A DNA stretch of 64,000 bases from Nocardia aurantia (GTDB taxonomy: Bacteria > Actinomycetota > Actinomycetes > Mycobacteriales > Mycobacteriaceae), in the NCBI RefSeq assembly GCF_009604425.1, contig NZ_WEGI01000003.1, positions 582,952-646,951 of the forward strand. Reading direction: 5' to 3'. Shown piece by piece: positions 55,201 through 62,677 of the stretch; position 1 is the first letter of the stretch, and the number at the start of each line of letters is the position of its first letter. The notes beneath the pieces are model-generated. The model saw only the letters and a list, made by a program, of their open reading frames with translations. It was not told the origin of the DNA and did not search any database. The translations under genes were made by a program, and so were the position numbers.

Positions 55201-57276
55201 CAGCTCACCGACCTCCGCCACCTCGCGCAACTGCTGGATCAGGCCGCGCTGCGGGAATCGCTCGGGCTCACCGCGCTGACCCGCTGGCTGGCCGACCGGG
55301 TCCGCGACCCCGCCTCGGGCGCGGTGTCCGACCGCAGCCGCCGCCTCGACCGCGACGACGCGGCCGTGCAGATCGCCACCGTGCACGCCAGCAAGGGTCT
55401 GGAATTCCCCGTGGTGTACCTGCCGTTCGCCTGGGACAGCGCGAAGAATCCGAATCCGGTCACGCTGCTGTTCCACGAGGACGGCGATCGGGTACTGGAC
55501 GTCGGTGGCCCCGAGGCGCCCGGCTACACCGAACGCAAGAAGTTCGCCGAGGCCGAGGAGTCCGGCGAGGAACTGCGCCTGCTGTACGTGGCGCTGACCC
55601 GGGCCCAATGCCAGGTGGTGGCCTGGTGGGCCCCCGCCTACGGCACGACCTTCGCCCCGCTGCACCGGATGATCTTCGGCCGCGGCCCCGGCACCCCCGA
55701 CGTCGCGGCCAAGGCCGAGGTGCCGCCGGACCAGGTGTGCGTCGAGCAACTGCCCCAGTGGGCCGCCGACGCCGGTCCCGGCCTCATCGACGCGGAACGG
55801 GTCACGACGATCCCGAAGGCGCGCCCCCGCTGGGAGCGGGCCGAGCCCGCGACCGGTGAGCTGGCAGCGGCCGTCTTCGACCGCGACATCGACCACGACT
55901 GGCGCCGCACCTCCTATTCCGCCCTCACCGCGGGCGCCCACGACACCCACTCGCAACCGGACGAGGCCCCCGGCGTCTCCGACGAGCCCGAGACCCCGGT
56001 GGATCTGGCCGACGCGACCGAATCCCCCTCCGCCGCAGCCTCTCTGATGAACGACCTGCCGTACGGCGCGGAGTTCGGCGTCCTCGTCCACGGCGTCCTG
56101 GAACTGGTCGACACCGACGCCCCCGACCTCGCCACCGAGGTCCGTCGCCGCTGCGCCGACGCCGTCGCGGAACTGATGGCCGACATCGACGTGGCGGCCC
56201 TGTCCACCGCCCTGCTCGCCGTCCTGCACACGCCACTGGGAGGGTCGCCGACCACGCCGAATCCGGCGAGCCGGTCGGGAGCGACGGACCAGGTCGGCGC
56301 GCCGACAGAGGATCCGATGAGCGCACCGGCCGCGACGGATCCGGCGACCGGACGGCACATCACCGAGTCGCCGAGCGCTCCGGCGGTAACCCGGCCCGGC
56401 CGGACGGCGTCGGCAGCTCAGCCCGGGCCGGTGGCGTCGGCAGCCCACCCCGGGCCGGCGGCGTCGGTAGCCCGGCCCGGCCCGGTGGCGTCGGTAGCCC
56501 GGCCCGGCCCGGCGGCGTCGCCGAGTGGGCGCGGGCCGGCCGAGTCTGCGGGCGGCTCGTACCCGGCCGAATCGGCGAGCGGTCCCACCCCAGTGGAGTC
56601 GGCGAGCGTGCTGGGGGTGAGTGCGTCGCGCGGGGAACCGGCCGGACGGTCGCGAACTGCCCTGTCGGCGGGCCGGGATCGGGCAGCGGTGCCGATGGGT
56701 TCCCTCGCGGCGGTCGCAAACCGGGATCGCTTGAACGAGTTGGCCTTCGAACTCCCGCTGGCCGGTGGCGAGACCCCCGCCGCCGAGTACGCGACCCTGC
56801 ATCGGATCGCCGCGCTGCTGCGGCGCCATCTGCCCGCCGGTGACCCGTTCGAGAGCTATCCCGATCAGCTCGACGCGCTCGACGACACGCCCCTGCGCGG
56901 CTACCTGACCGGCAGCATCGACGCGGTACTGCGCTTGCCCGGTCCCCGCTTCGTGGTGGTCGACTACAAGACCAACCGGCTCGGCACCGGCGACCTCACC
57001 GTCGACCACTACACCCCGGACCGGATGGCCGCGGAGATGATGCGTTCCCATTATCCGTTGCAGGCGATCCTGTATTCGGTTGCGCTGCACCGGTATCTGC
57101 GCTGGCGGCTGCCGGGCTACCGGCCGGAGGAACATCTCGGCGGCATCCGATACCTGTTCGTACGCGGCATGATCGGCCCCGAAACCCCGCCCGGCTGCGG
57201 CGTTTCCGAATGGGATCCGCCCGCGGCGCTGATCACGGACCTGTCGGCGCTGCTGGCCGGAGAGGTACTCGGATGA
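52279..57276 (+). CDS. recB: RecBCD subunit RecB, greatly enlarged by low-complexity segments
   Basis: 1665 aa, versus about 1,100 usual. Helicase: Walker A ASAGTGKT (residues about 441-448), motif II DEFQDTD (D686), HASKGLEFPVVYLPF; nuclease: VVVDYKTNRLG with D1562 and K1564. All catalytic motifs are intact. The first about 420 residues are an extra acidic/Pro/Ala region: two LFSLTDL copies (residues about 5 and 38), then Asp/Ala/Asn repeats. A second insert of about 160 residues (about 1320-1480) has RPGPVASVA-type repeats ahead of the nuclease domain. Likely starts at GTG 52279 overlapping the recC stop; a start near the Walker motif would need a ribosome site that I cannot see. Confidence 0.95.
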   Translation: MTDELFSLTDLDATPHPPRRRRTTQHTHHHEETPAPDLFSLTDLLPEEDETSTPPEKPGRNRQRSGTTREPRTSGPKSSAPEKPGSPDRAKSAARSTTPMPEPLDTPDHESPSPGLPTSEATAAPTSTSSSPGAAVTANEEVADSVRADATVGGAGRATAEVDPLGDFLARTTGFALDADADANADASRGADASGGADAEASGGAEASAGTDVDANADVDANANVDVGGNAYADVDAEANANANANAAADAANADVAADAANADVAADAANADVAADAANADVAADAANADVAADAANADVAADAANADADATADATNDEANADAGARRTDADVGFGAGADVDIDVVAHVDSVGSQTADTDPVRQSSARSAARDVTRPRGAKHAAGQEFRVAGDTSVGSVRTDRAPGYAQPGAAFPHDPEPVAGQPFELCGELPAGTTVLEASAGTGKTYAIVGLAVRFVAEMGVDVSQLLLVTFSRAATQELRERTRDRFVAVAAGLADPEAGRHSDDELIRHLVQADPAEVARRRARVLAALSDFDAGTIATTHSFCQRMLDELGLAGEQDPGARLVDNVDDLVATVADDLYLSRYARGGAPFPMKEAYTLARAAVQDRHARLAPGPEIGDHPAADRVGFAAAVRTEVERRKRLSGLRDFDDLLVLLHEVLSDPAHGERACRRIRDRYRVVLVDEFQDTDPLQWDILRRCFHGHAALVLVGDPKQAIYAFRGAEVLSYLDAVAQADGRRELTTNRRSDAGLLSALAHLMGGAALGHHDIAVHPVSAVRPRTRLEGATTAPLRLRYFTRDGAGPKNKSGFPTVGRQRSRVADDLAADVVALLDSGVRLGDRPVGPGDIAVLVRTRAQIDLVRAALDKVGVASVLTGGASVFGTEAATDWLWLLRALEQPHRGDRVRLAAGTPLLGLTAAEIDVGGADLVGRLSTQLREGARLFGRAGFAAVFEKLAAETRLAPRLLAVAGGERQLTDLRHLAQLLDQAALRESLGLTALTRWLADRVRDPASGAVSDRSRRLDRDDAAVQIATVHASKGLEFPVVYLPFAWDSAKNPNPVTLLFHEDGDRVLDVGGPEAPGYTERKKFAEAEESGEELRLLYVALTRAQCQVVAWWAPAYGTTFAPLHRMIFGRGPGTPDVAAKAEVPPDQVCVEQLPQWAADAGPGLIDAERVTTIPKARPRWERAEPATGELAAAVFDRDIDHDWRRTSYSALTAGAHDTHSQPDEAPGVSDEPETPVDLADATESPSAAASLMNDLPYGAEFGVLVHGVLELVDTDAPDLATEVRRRCADAVAELMADIDVAALSTALLAVLHTPLGGSPTTPNPASRSGATDQVGAPTEDPMSAPAATDPATGRHITESPSAPAVTRPGRTASAAQPGPVASAAHPGPAASVARPGPVASVARPGPAASPSGRGPAESAGGSYPAESASGPTPVESASVLGVSASRGEPAGRSRTALSAGRDRAAVPMGSLAAVANRDRLNELAFELPLAGGETPAAEYATLHRIAALLRRHLPAGDPFESYPDQLDALDDTPLRGYLTGSIDAVLRLPGPRFVVVDYKTNRLGTGDLTVDHYTPDRMAAEMMRSHYPLQAILYSVALHRYLRWRLPGYRPEEHLGGIRYLFVRGMIGPETPPGCGVSEWDPPAALITDLSALLAGEVLG
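53023..53184 (+). repeat. Six perfect 27-bp tandem repeats in recB
   Basis: Unit GCCGACGCCGCCAACGCTGATGTCGCT in six identical copies plus partial copies, encoding A-D-A-A-N-A-D-V-A. Identity at silent sites shows recent expansion or gene-conversion. In frame, with no spacer sequences. Surrounding DNA (52800-53290) holds less regular Asp/Ala/Asn triplet repeats. Confidence 0.95.
56395..56530 (+). repeat. Imperfect tandem repeats in the second recB insert
   Basis: About five units of CGGCCCGG(C/G)CCGGTGGCGTCGGTAGC type encode RPGP(V/A)AS(V/A)A. They are in frame and less identical than the N-terminal set. Confidence 0.8.
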
Positions 57277-57466
57277 CCGCCACCCAGCCGGCGCAGTGCG
57301 CGACCGGCCTGCTGCGCATCGTCGGCACCGCCGGGGTGTTGCCGGCGCTGATCACGGACCTGCCGGCGCTGCCGGCCGGAGAGGCGCTCGGATGACCGCC
57401 ATCCAGTTGGCGCAGCGCGCGACCGGCCTGCTGCGCACGTTCAATGCCGCCGGTGTGCTGTCGGCC
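57229..57466 (+). repeat. 119-bp tandem duplication of the recB-recD junction
   Basis: Unit 1 (57229-57347) and unit 2 (57348-57466) both begin CTGATCACGGACCTG, contain GGCCGGAGAGG...CTCGGATGACCGCCA, and GCGCGACCGGCCTGCTGCGCA. Each holds the recB tail, the ATGA junction and the recD start. Confidence 0.92.
57273..57395 (+). CDS. 40-codon chimeric ORF between recB and recD
   Basis: ATG 57273 overlaps the recB TGA, and the TGA 57393-57395 overlaps the recD ATG 57392, so the ribosome can pass recB - mini-ORF - recD. The product is the recD-like N-terminus (MTATQPAQCATGLLR...) joined to the recB-like C-terminus (LITDLPALPAGEALG), created by the 119-bp duplication. Probably a by-product kept for coupling, not a functional protein. 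Confidence 0.55.
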   Translation: MTATQPAQCATGLLRIVGTAGVLPALITDLPALPAGEALG

Positions 57467-59275
57467 GCCGATGTCCATGTCGCGCTGCGCCTGGGCCGGT
57501 TGGGCCGCGAGGCCGCCGAGCCGGTGCTGCTGGCCGCCGCGCTGGCGGTGCGCGCGGTGCGATCGGGTTCGGTGTGCCTGGAACTGGCGCGCATGCACGA
57601 GATCGGTGTCGACGGTGAGGGTTTCGACGGCGCGGCCGATCCGGACGCCATCGATCCGGCCACCCTGCCGTGGCCCCCGGCCGACGCTGTGGTGGCCGCG
57701 CTGCGGGTCAGCCCGCTGGTGTGCGGCAGCGACGCCGGTCCGCTGCGCCCGCTGCGGCTGGTCGACCACGAGTCGGGGCCCCTGCTCTACCTGGACCGGT
57801 ACTTCCGGCAGGAGCAGACCATCCGGGCGGCCCTCGTCGACCGGTCCGGTACCCATCCGCTGGTGGATCCGGAAACCGTTCGGCGGCAACTGGATCGGCT
57901 GTTCCCGGACAGTGCCGCGCCGGGCGATCCGCCGGATCGGCAGCGGGTGGCCGCCGCGCTGGCCGCGACGCACTGGACCACCGTGGTCGCCGGCGGTCCC
58001 GGCACCGGCAAGACCCACACGATCGCCCGGATCCTGGCGCTGCTGACCGCGCATCAGGCGGCGATCCCGGGAGCGCCCGCACTCCGGATCGCGCTGGCCG
58101 CCCCGACCGGCAAGGCCGCCGCCCGGCTCCAGGAATCGGTGCGTGAGCAGGCCCGGGGCCTCGACCTGCCGGAGTTGACCGCCGCGACCCTGCACCGGCT
58201 GCTGGGCTGGCAGCGCGGCGGCGCGACCCGGTTCCGGCACCACGCGCACAACCGCCTGCCGTACGACGTGATCGTGGTGGACGAGACCTCGATGGTGTCG
58301 CTGACCATGATGAGCTGCCTGCTGCCCGCGGTCCGCCCGGACGCCCGGCTGGTCCTCGTCGGCGACCCGGACCAGCTGGCCTCGGTCGACGCGGGCGCCG
58401 TGCTCGCCGACCTCGTCGCCGGACCTGTTGCGGCGCAGCCGAATCCGGTACTCGATCAGATCCTCGGGGCGGACGCCGCGCCCGCCGGTCACCCCGACGC
58501 GCTGACCGTGCGGGAACGGGACCGGTTGCGCGGCGGCATCGTCCGGCTGACCCGGGGCCGCCGATTCGGTGGCCGCATCGCCGAACTGGCGGTCGCCGTG
58601 CGCGCGGGCGCCGCCGACGACGCGCTGGCGCTGCTCGCCGCCGGTGGTGACGAGATCTCGCTGTGCGCACCGGATGTCGTCACGGATGTCCGCGCCGACG
58701 TGGTCCGCGCCGCCCGCGAGGCCACCGCGGCCGCCGAGCACGGCGACGCCGCCACGGCGCTCGCGGCGATGGAATCGCATCGACTGCTGTGCGCGCACCG
58801 GCAGGGCCGCTTCGGTGTCGAACACTGGGACCGGCTGGCCGCCGGGTGGGTGGCCGCCGCCGGTCTCGGCGCGGAACACGGTGGCGGGCACTGGTTCCCG
58901 GGTCAGCCGCTGCTGGTCACCGCCAACGACCACGAGGCCCGCATCTACAACGGCGACACCGGCGTGATCGTCCGGGCCGCCGACGGTACGCTGCGCGCGG
59001 CCCTGCAGCGCGGCAACGAACCGTATCTCGTGCACCCCACCCAGTTCCCGGGCGTGACCACGGTGTACGCGATGACGATCCACCGCAGCCAGGGCAGCCA
59101 GTACGGCACCGTCTCGGTGGTGCTGCCCGGTCCCGAATCCACCCTGCTCACCCGGGAACTGTTGTACACGGCCATCACCCGGGCCCGCACCCACGTCCGG
59201 ATCATCGGTACCGAGGAGGCGGTACGCGCCGGTATCGGCCGACGGGTGTTGCGCGCCAGCGGATTACGCGCCTGA
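57392..59275 (+). CDS. recD: RecBCD subunit RecD
   Basis: 627 aa, 5'-3' helicase of the exonuclease V complex. Walker A GGPGTGKT at residues 201-208; PTGKAAARLQESV; motif II VVDETSMVSLTMM; GDPDQLASVDAG; C-terminal motifs TIHRSQGSQYGTV and LLTRELLYTAITRAR. ATG 57392 is the junction start of the second duplication unit and matches the family N-terminus. Last gene of the recCBD operon. Confidence 0.96.
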   Translation: MTAIQLAQRATGLLRTFNAAGVLSAADVHVALRLGRLGREAAEPVLLAAALAVRAVRSGSVCLELARMHEIGVDGEGFDGAADPDAIDPATLPWPPADAVVAALRVSPLVCGSDAGPLRPLRLVDHESGPLLYLDRYFRQEQTIRAALVDRSGTHPLVDPETVRRQLDRLFPDSAAPGDPPDRQRVAAALAATHWTTVVAGGPGTGKTHTIARILALLTAHQAAIPGAPALRIALAAPTGKAAARLQESVREQARGLDLPELTAATLHRLLGWQRGGATRFRHHAHNRLPYDVIVVDETSMVSLTMMSCLLPAVRPDARLVLVGDPDQLASVDAGAVLADLVAGPVAAQPNPVLDQILGADAAPAGHPDALTVRERDRLRGGIVRLTRGRRFGGRIAELAVAVRAGAADDALALLAAGGDEISLCAPDVVTDVRADVVRAAREATAAAEHGDAATALAAMESHRLLCAHRQGRFGVEHWDRLAAGWVAAAGLGAEHGGGHWFPGQPLLVTANDHEARIYNGDTGVIVRAADGTLRAALQRGNEPYLVHPTQFPGVTTVYAMTIHRSQGSQYGTVSVVLPGPESTLLTRELLYTAITRARTHVRIIGTEEAVRAGIGRRVLRASGLRA

Positions 59276-59337
59276 CCGGCGCGCGGTCCGGGCGCCCGCA
59301 TCGCCTCGCCGGATCGCGGCGGGCGGGGCCGAGCTGA

Positions 59338-60021
59338 TCAGTCGCCCTCCCCCGAAGGGAACAATCCCGGTAGCGTGAGGGCGAATTCGAGGTCGGCGCG
59401 GGTGCCGAGGGTGACCAGGACGCTGCGGATCATGGTGAGCCGGGCGGCGGCCAGCGCGTCCGGATCCGGTGGGGCCGCCGACAGCCGGTACACCACGAAT
59501 TCGCAGACCTGCAACGCGGTGTCGAGTTCCAGCGGGCCGGGCGGGCGGCGGCCCAGTGCCGCGAATTTGGCGCGGACCAGGCCGCGGATGTCGTCGAAGG
59601 CGTCCTCGCGGTAGCCGGAGACGGGGGAGCCCGGATCGTGGAGTTCGGCGAAGACCGGCCGCAGCATCGGGCCGTGCCCGGCCGCCCACTCCAGATAGGC
59701 GTCGATGAGGGCGATGCCCAGTTCCGCCGGTTCGGTGGACTGCGCGAGCGCGTCCCGGACCCCGCCGACCAGACCGTCGTTGGAGGCGGCGAGCAGCACG
59801 TGCAACGGTTGTTCCGCGTTGCCGAAGTAGCGGTAGAAGGTGGGCCGCGAGATCCCGGCCCCTTCGATGATGCGGGCGACGTGCAGGCCGCGGGACCCGT
59901 GTTCGGTGAACACCGCGGCGGTGGCGGCGACGATGCGGGCGCGTACCTCGTCGGCCTGCTCCGCGGTCTGCGGCGGCCGGCCGCGCCGGGTGCCGGACGC
60001 GGTCACTGCATCGCTCGTCAT
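59338..60021 (-). CDS. TetR-family regulator of the aldehyde dehydrogenase/SDR genes
   Basis: 227 aa. Helix-turn-helix at about residues 25-75 (EHGSRGLHVARIIEGAGISRPTFYRYFGNAEQPL in part). Divergent from gabD2; a 29-bp inverted repeat lies between. It probably represses the divergent operon and senses an aldehyde or related compound (inference). Confidence 0.92.
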   Translation of the reverse strand: MTSDAVTASGTRRGRPPQTAEQADEVRARIVAATAAVFTEHGSRGLHVARIIEGAGISRPTFYRYFGNAEQPLHVLLAASNDGLVGGVRDALAQSTEPAELGIALIDAYLEWAAGHGPMLRPVFAELHDPGSPVSGYREDAFDDIRGLVRAKFAALGRRPPGPLELDTALQVCEFVVYRLSAAPPDPDALAAARLTMIRSVLVTLGTRADLEFALTLPGLFPSGEGD

Positions 60022-60052
60022 GTCCGCAATCCTTTCAAACCCGGGTGCGGGG

Positions 60053-60112
60053 TTGACAACGTCACCGGGCCGGGTATTAATCTAACACCACTGTTAACGT
60101 AACAGTCGTGTT
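60053..60112 (+). promoter_or_regulatory. Promoter and TetR operator of the gabD2-SDR unit
   Basis: -35 TTGACA (60053-60058), 16-base spacer, -10 TATTAA (60075-60080): a near-consensus promoter. Right after it is a 29-bp dyad (60084-60112): AACACCACTGTTA, ACG, TAACAGTCGTGTT, with 12 of 13 pairs matching. A repressor bound here would cover the start site. Confidence 0.85.
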
Positions 60113-60152
60113 CAGATAATTCGTGCGCGCTGTTCGACCGAGAGGGCCGACA

Positions 60153-61730
60153 ATGACGACCGCCCCGCCGACCGCCACCGAGGCGCTGCCGCGGCCGCTG
60201 GTGCACCGCCTGCTCGCGCACGCCGTCGCCGGTGGCGCGGGCACGGTTCCGGTGCACGCGCCCGCCACCGGGCAGCCGATCGTCGATCTGCCGCAGTCGT
60301 CGGTCGCCGACCTCGACCGGGCCTTCGCGGTGGCCCGGGCGGCGCAGCGCGACTGGGCGGAAGTGTCGGTGCGCGAACGGGTTTCGATCCTGCGCCGATT
60401 CCACGACCTGGTGCTCGCCGAACAGGACACCGTGCTCGACCTGATCCAGCTGGAGAGCGGCAAGTCGCGGGTGCACGCCTTCGACGAGGTCAGCGACGTC
60501 GCCGTCAACGCCCGCTACTACGCCGCCCGCGCCGAACGGCTGCTGGCGCCGCGCACCCCGCGCGGCGTGCTGCCGGTGCTCACCCGGGTCGAGGTGCGTC
60601 ACCGGCCCAAGGGTGTGGTCGCGGTGATCTCGCCGTGGAACTATCCGCTCGCCCTGGCCGCCTCCGATGCGCTGCCCGCCCTCGCGGCGGGCAACGCGGT
60701 GATCGCTCGCCCCGACAACCAGACGGCGCTGACCGCGCTGTGGGCCATCGATGCCGCCCGGCGCGCCGGCCTGCCGGAGGGCCTGTGGCAGGCGGTGCTC
60801 GGCCGCGGCGCCGCCATCGGCGGCGAGGTGATCGCCCGCGCCGACTACGCCGACTACGTCGACTACACCGGATCCAGCGCCACCGGCCGCATCATCGCGC
60901 GGCAGGCCGGCGAACGCCTCATCGGCTGCTCGCTCGAACTGGGCGGCAAGAACCCCATGCTGGTGCTGGCCGACGCCGACCCGCGCGCGGCCGCGAAGGT
61001 CGCGGTGCGGGCCTGCTTCGCCTCGGCCGGGCAGCTGTGCGAGTCGATCGAGCGAATCTACGTGCACGACACCGTGTACGACCGGTTCGTCACCGAATTC
61101 ACCACGCGCACCGAGGCGCTCGCGCTCGGCTCGGCGCTGGACTATTCGTACGAGATCGGCTCGCTGACCTTCCGGCGGCAGCTGGACACGGTCACCGCGC
61201 ACATCGGGGACGCGGTCGCGAAGGGGGCGACCGTCCTCGCCGGCGGGCGCGCCCGGCCGGAACTGGGCCCGTACTTCCACGAGCCGACCGTCCTCACCGG
61301 GGTGACACCGGGGATGACGGTGTACCGGGAGGAGACCTTCGGCCCGGTGGTGTCGATCTACCGGGTACGCGGCGACGACGAGGCCGTCGAGCAGGCCAAC
61401 GACACCGCCTACGGGCTCAACGCGAGCGTCTGCGGCCGCGACGTCGCGCACGCCCGGTCGGTCGCCGCGCGGGTGCGGGCCGGGTCGGTGAACGTCAACG
61501 AGGGTTACCTCGCGGCGTGGGGGAGTGTGGCCGCACCCTCGGGCGGACTGGGTGATTCGGGCACCGGCCGCCGGCACGGACCGGAGGGCCTGCTCAAGTA
61601 CGTCGACACCCAGACCATCGCCACGCAGCGCGCGCTGCCGATCGCGCCGCTGCCCGGCATGTCCGAGGCGATGTGGGCCAGGACCCTGACGCGGTTCCTC
61701 GGCGTCATGAAAGCGCTGCGGCAGCAGTGA
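60153..61730 (+). CDS. gabD2: Succinate-semialdehyde dehydrogenase-type aldehyde dehydrogenase (GabD2-like)
   Basis: 525 aa NAD(P)-dependent aldehyde dehydrogenase. General base E262 in LELGGKNP, catalytic C296 in AGQLCESIERIYVHD, NAD site GSSATGRIIA and EETFGPVVSIYRV near the end. The GQLCxSIERIY pattern fits M. tuberculosis GabD2. ATG 60153 follows GAGAGGG. Followed after 35 bases by an SDR gene. The natural substrate could be another aldehyde. Confidence 0.88.
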   Translation: MTTAPPTATEALPRPLVHRLLAHAVAGGAGTVPVHAPATGQPIVDLPQSSVADLDRAFAVARAAQRDWAEVSVRERVSILRRFHDLVLAEQDTVLDLIQLESGKSRVHAFDEVSDVAVNARYYAARAERLLAPRTPRGVLPVLTRVEVRHRPKGVVAVISPWNYPLALAASDALPALAAGNAVIARPDNQTALTALWAIDAARRAGLPEGLWQAVLGRGAAIGGEVIARADYADYVDYTGSSATGRIIARQAGERLIGCSLELGGKNPMLVLADADPRAAAKVAVRACFASAGQLCESIERIYVHDTVYDRFVTEFTTRTEALALGSALDYSYEIGSLTFRRQLDTVTAHIGDAVAKGATVLAGGRARPELGPYFHEPTVLTGVTPGMTVYREETFGPVVSIYRVRGDDEAVEQANDTAYGLNASVCGRDVAHARSVAARVRAGSVNVNEGYLAAWGSVAAPSGGLGDSGTGRRHGPEGLLKYVDTQTIATQRALPIAPLPGMSEAMWARTLTRFLGVMKALRQQ

Positions 61731-61765
61731 ATCCACGCAACCAACGGGAACGGAGCAACGGGGAC

Positions 61766-62593
61766 ATGGATTCGGTGGCCGGGGCGACGGTGCTGATCAC
61801 CGGCGCCGCACGGGGTTTGGGCAAATCCTTCGCGCAGCGCGCGGTGGCCGAACGGGCCGCGCACGTGGTGCTGTGGGACATCGACGCGGCGGCTCTGGCC
61901 GGCACCGCCGCCGAACTGACCGCGGCGGGCGTCAGCCGGATCCACCGGCACGTCGTGGATCTGTCCGACCCGCAGGCGATCGCGGCGGCGGCCGAGACCG
62001 TGCACGCCGAGATCGGCACCGTCGACATTCTGGTCAACAATGCCGGTGTGGTGCACGGCAATCGGTACTTCTGGGAGACCTCGGACCGCGCCGAGATCGA
62101 GCGCACCATGGCCATCAACGCCCTCGCGCCGATGCGCGTGGCGCTGGAATTCCTGCCCGCGATGGTCGCCGGCGGCCGACCGGCCCGGCTGCTCACCATC
62201 GCCTCCTCGGCGGCCCTGGTGTCCAATCCGCGGATGAGCGTGTACGCCGCGTCGAAATGGGCGGCGCTGGGCTGGTCGGATTCGGTCCGCTTGGAGCTGG
62301 AGCAGTCCGGCAACGGCCACGTGCGCGTCACCACCGTCTGCCCCACCTACATCGACACCGGAATGTTCGAGGGCGCCAAGGGTTTCCTGTTCACGCCGGT
62401 GCTGCGGCAGGAACAGGTGACCGACACCGCGTGGCGGGAGATGAAGAAGGGCACGCCACTGGTGGTGCTGCCGTGGACCTCCCGGCTCAATCGGGCAATC
62501 TCCGGGCTGTTGCCGGTGAAGGTCCGCGACCGCTACCTGAACGCGGTCGGCGTCTACCATTCGATGGACGAATTCACCGGCCGTGCGGTGTAA
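61766..62593 (+). CDS. Short-chain dehydrogenase/reductase
   Basis: 275 aa classical SDR. Cofactor motif TGAARGLG (residues 12-19), NNAG at about 90, catalytic S-Y160-x3-K164 (YAASK), and a C-terminal extension. Oxidises or reduces an alcohol/ketone pair with NAD(P). ATG 61766 follows GGGGAC and lies 35 bases after gabD2. With the aldehyde dehydrogenase it could convert an alcohol to an acid (inference). Confidence 0.93.
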   Translation: MDSVAGATVLITGAARGLGKSFAQRAVAERAAHVVLWDIDAAALAGTAAELTAAGVSRIHRHVVDLSDPQAIAAAAETVHAEIGTVDILVNNAGVVHGNRYFWETSDRAEIERTMAINALAPMRVALEFLPAMVAGGRPARLLTIASSAALVSNPRMSVYAASKWAALGWSDSVRLELEQSGNGHVRVTTVCPTYIDTGMFEGAKGFLFTPVLRQEQVTDTAWREMKKGTPLVVLPWTSRLNRAISGLLPVKVRDRYLNAVGVYHSMDEFTGRAV

Positions 62594-62677
62594 TCCTTCC
62601 GGGCATTAACACGCCACGCCGAACAGCCGATACGCTGAGCGGACGGGCGCTGCCCGATCGGAGGGAGACGAGGGCAC

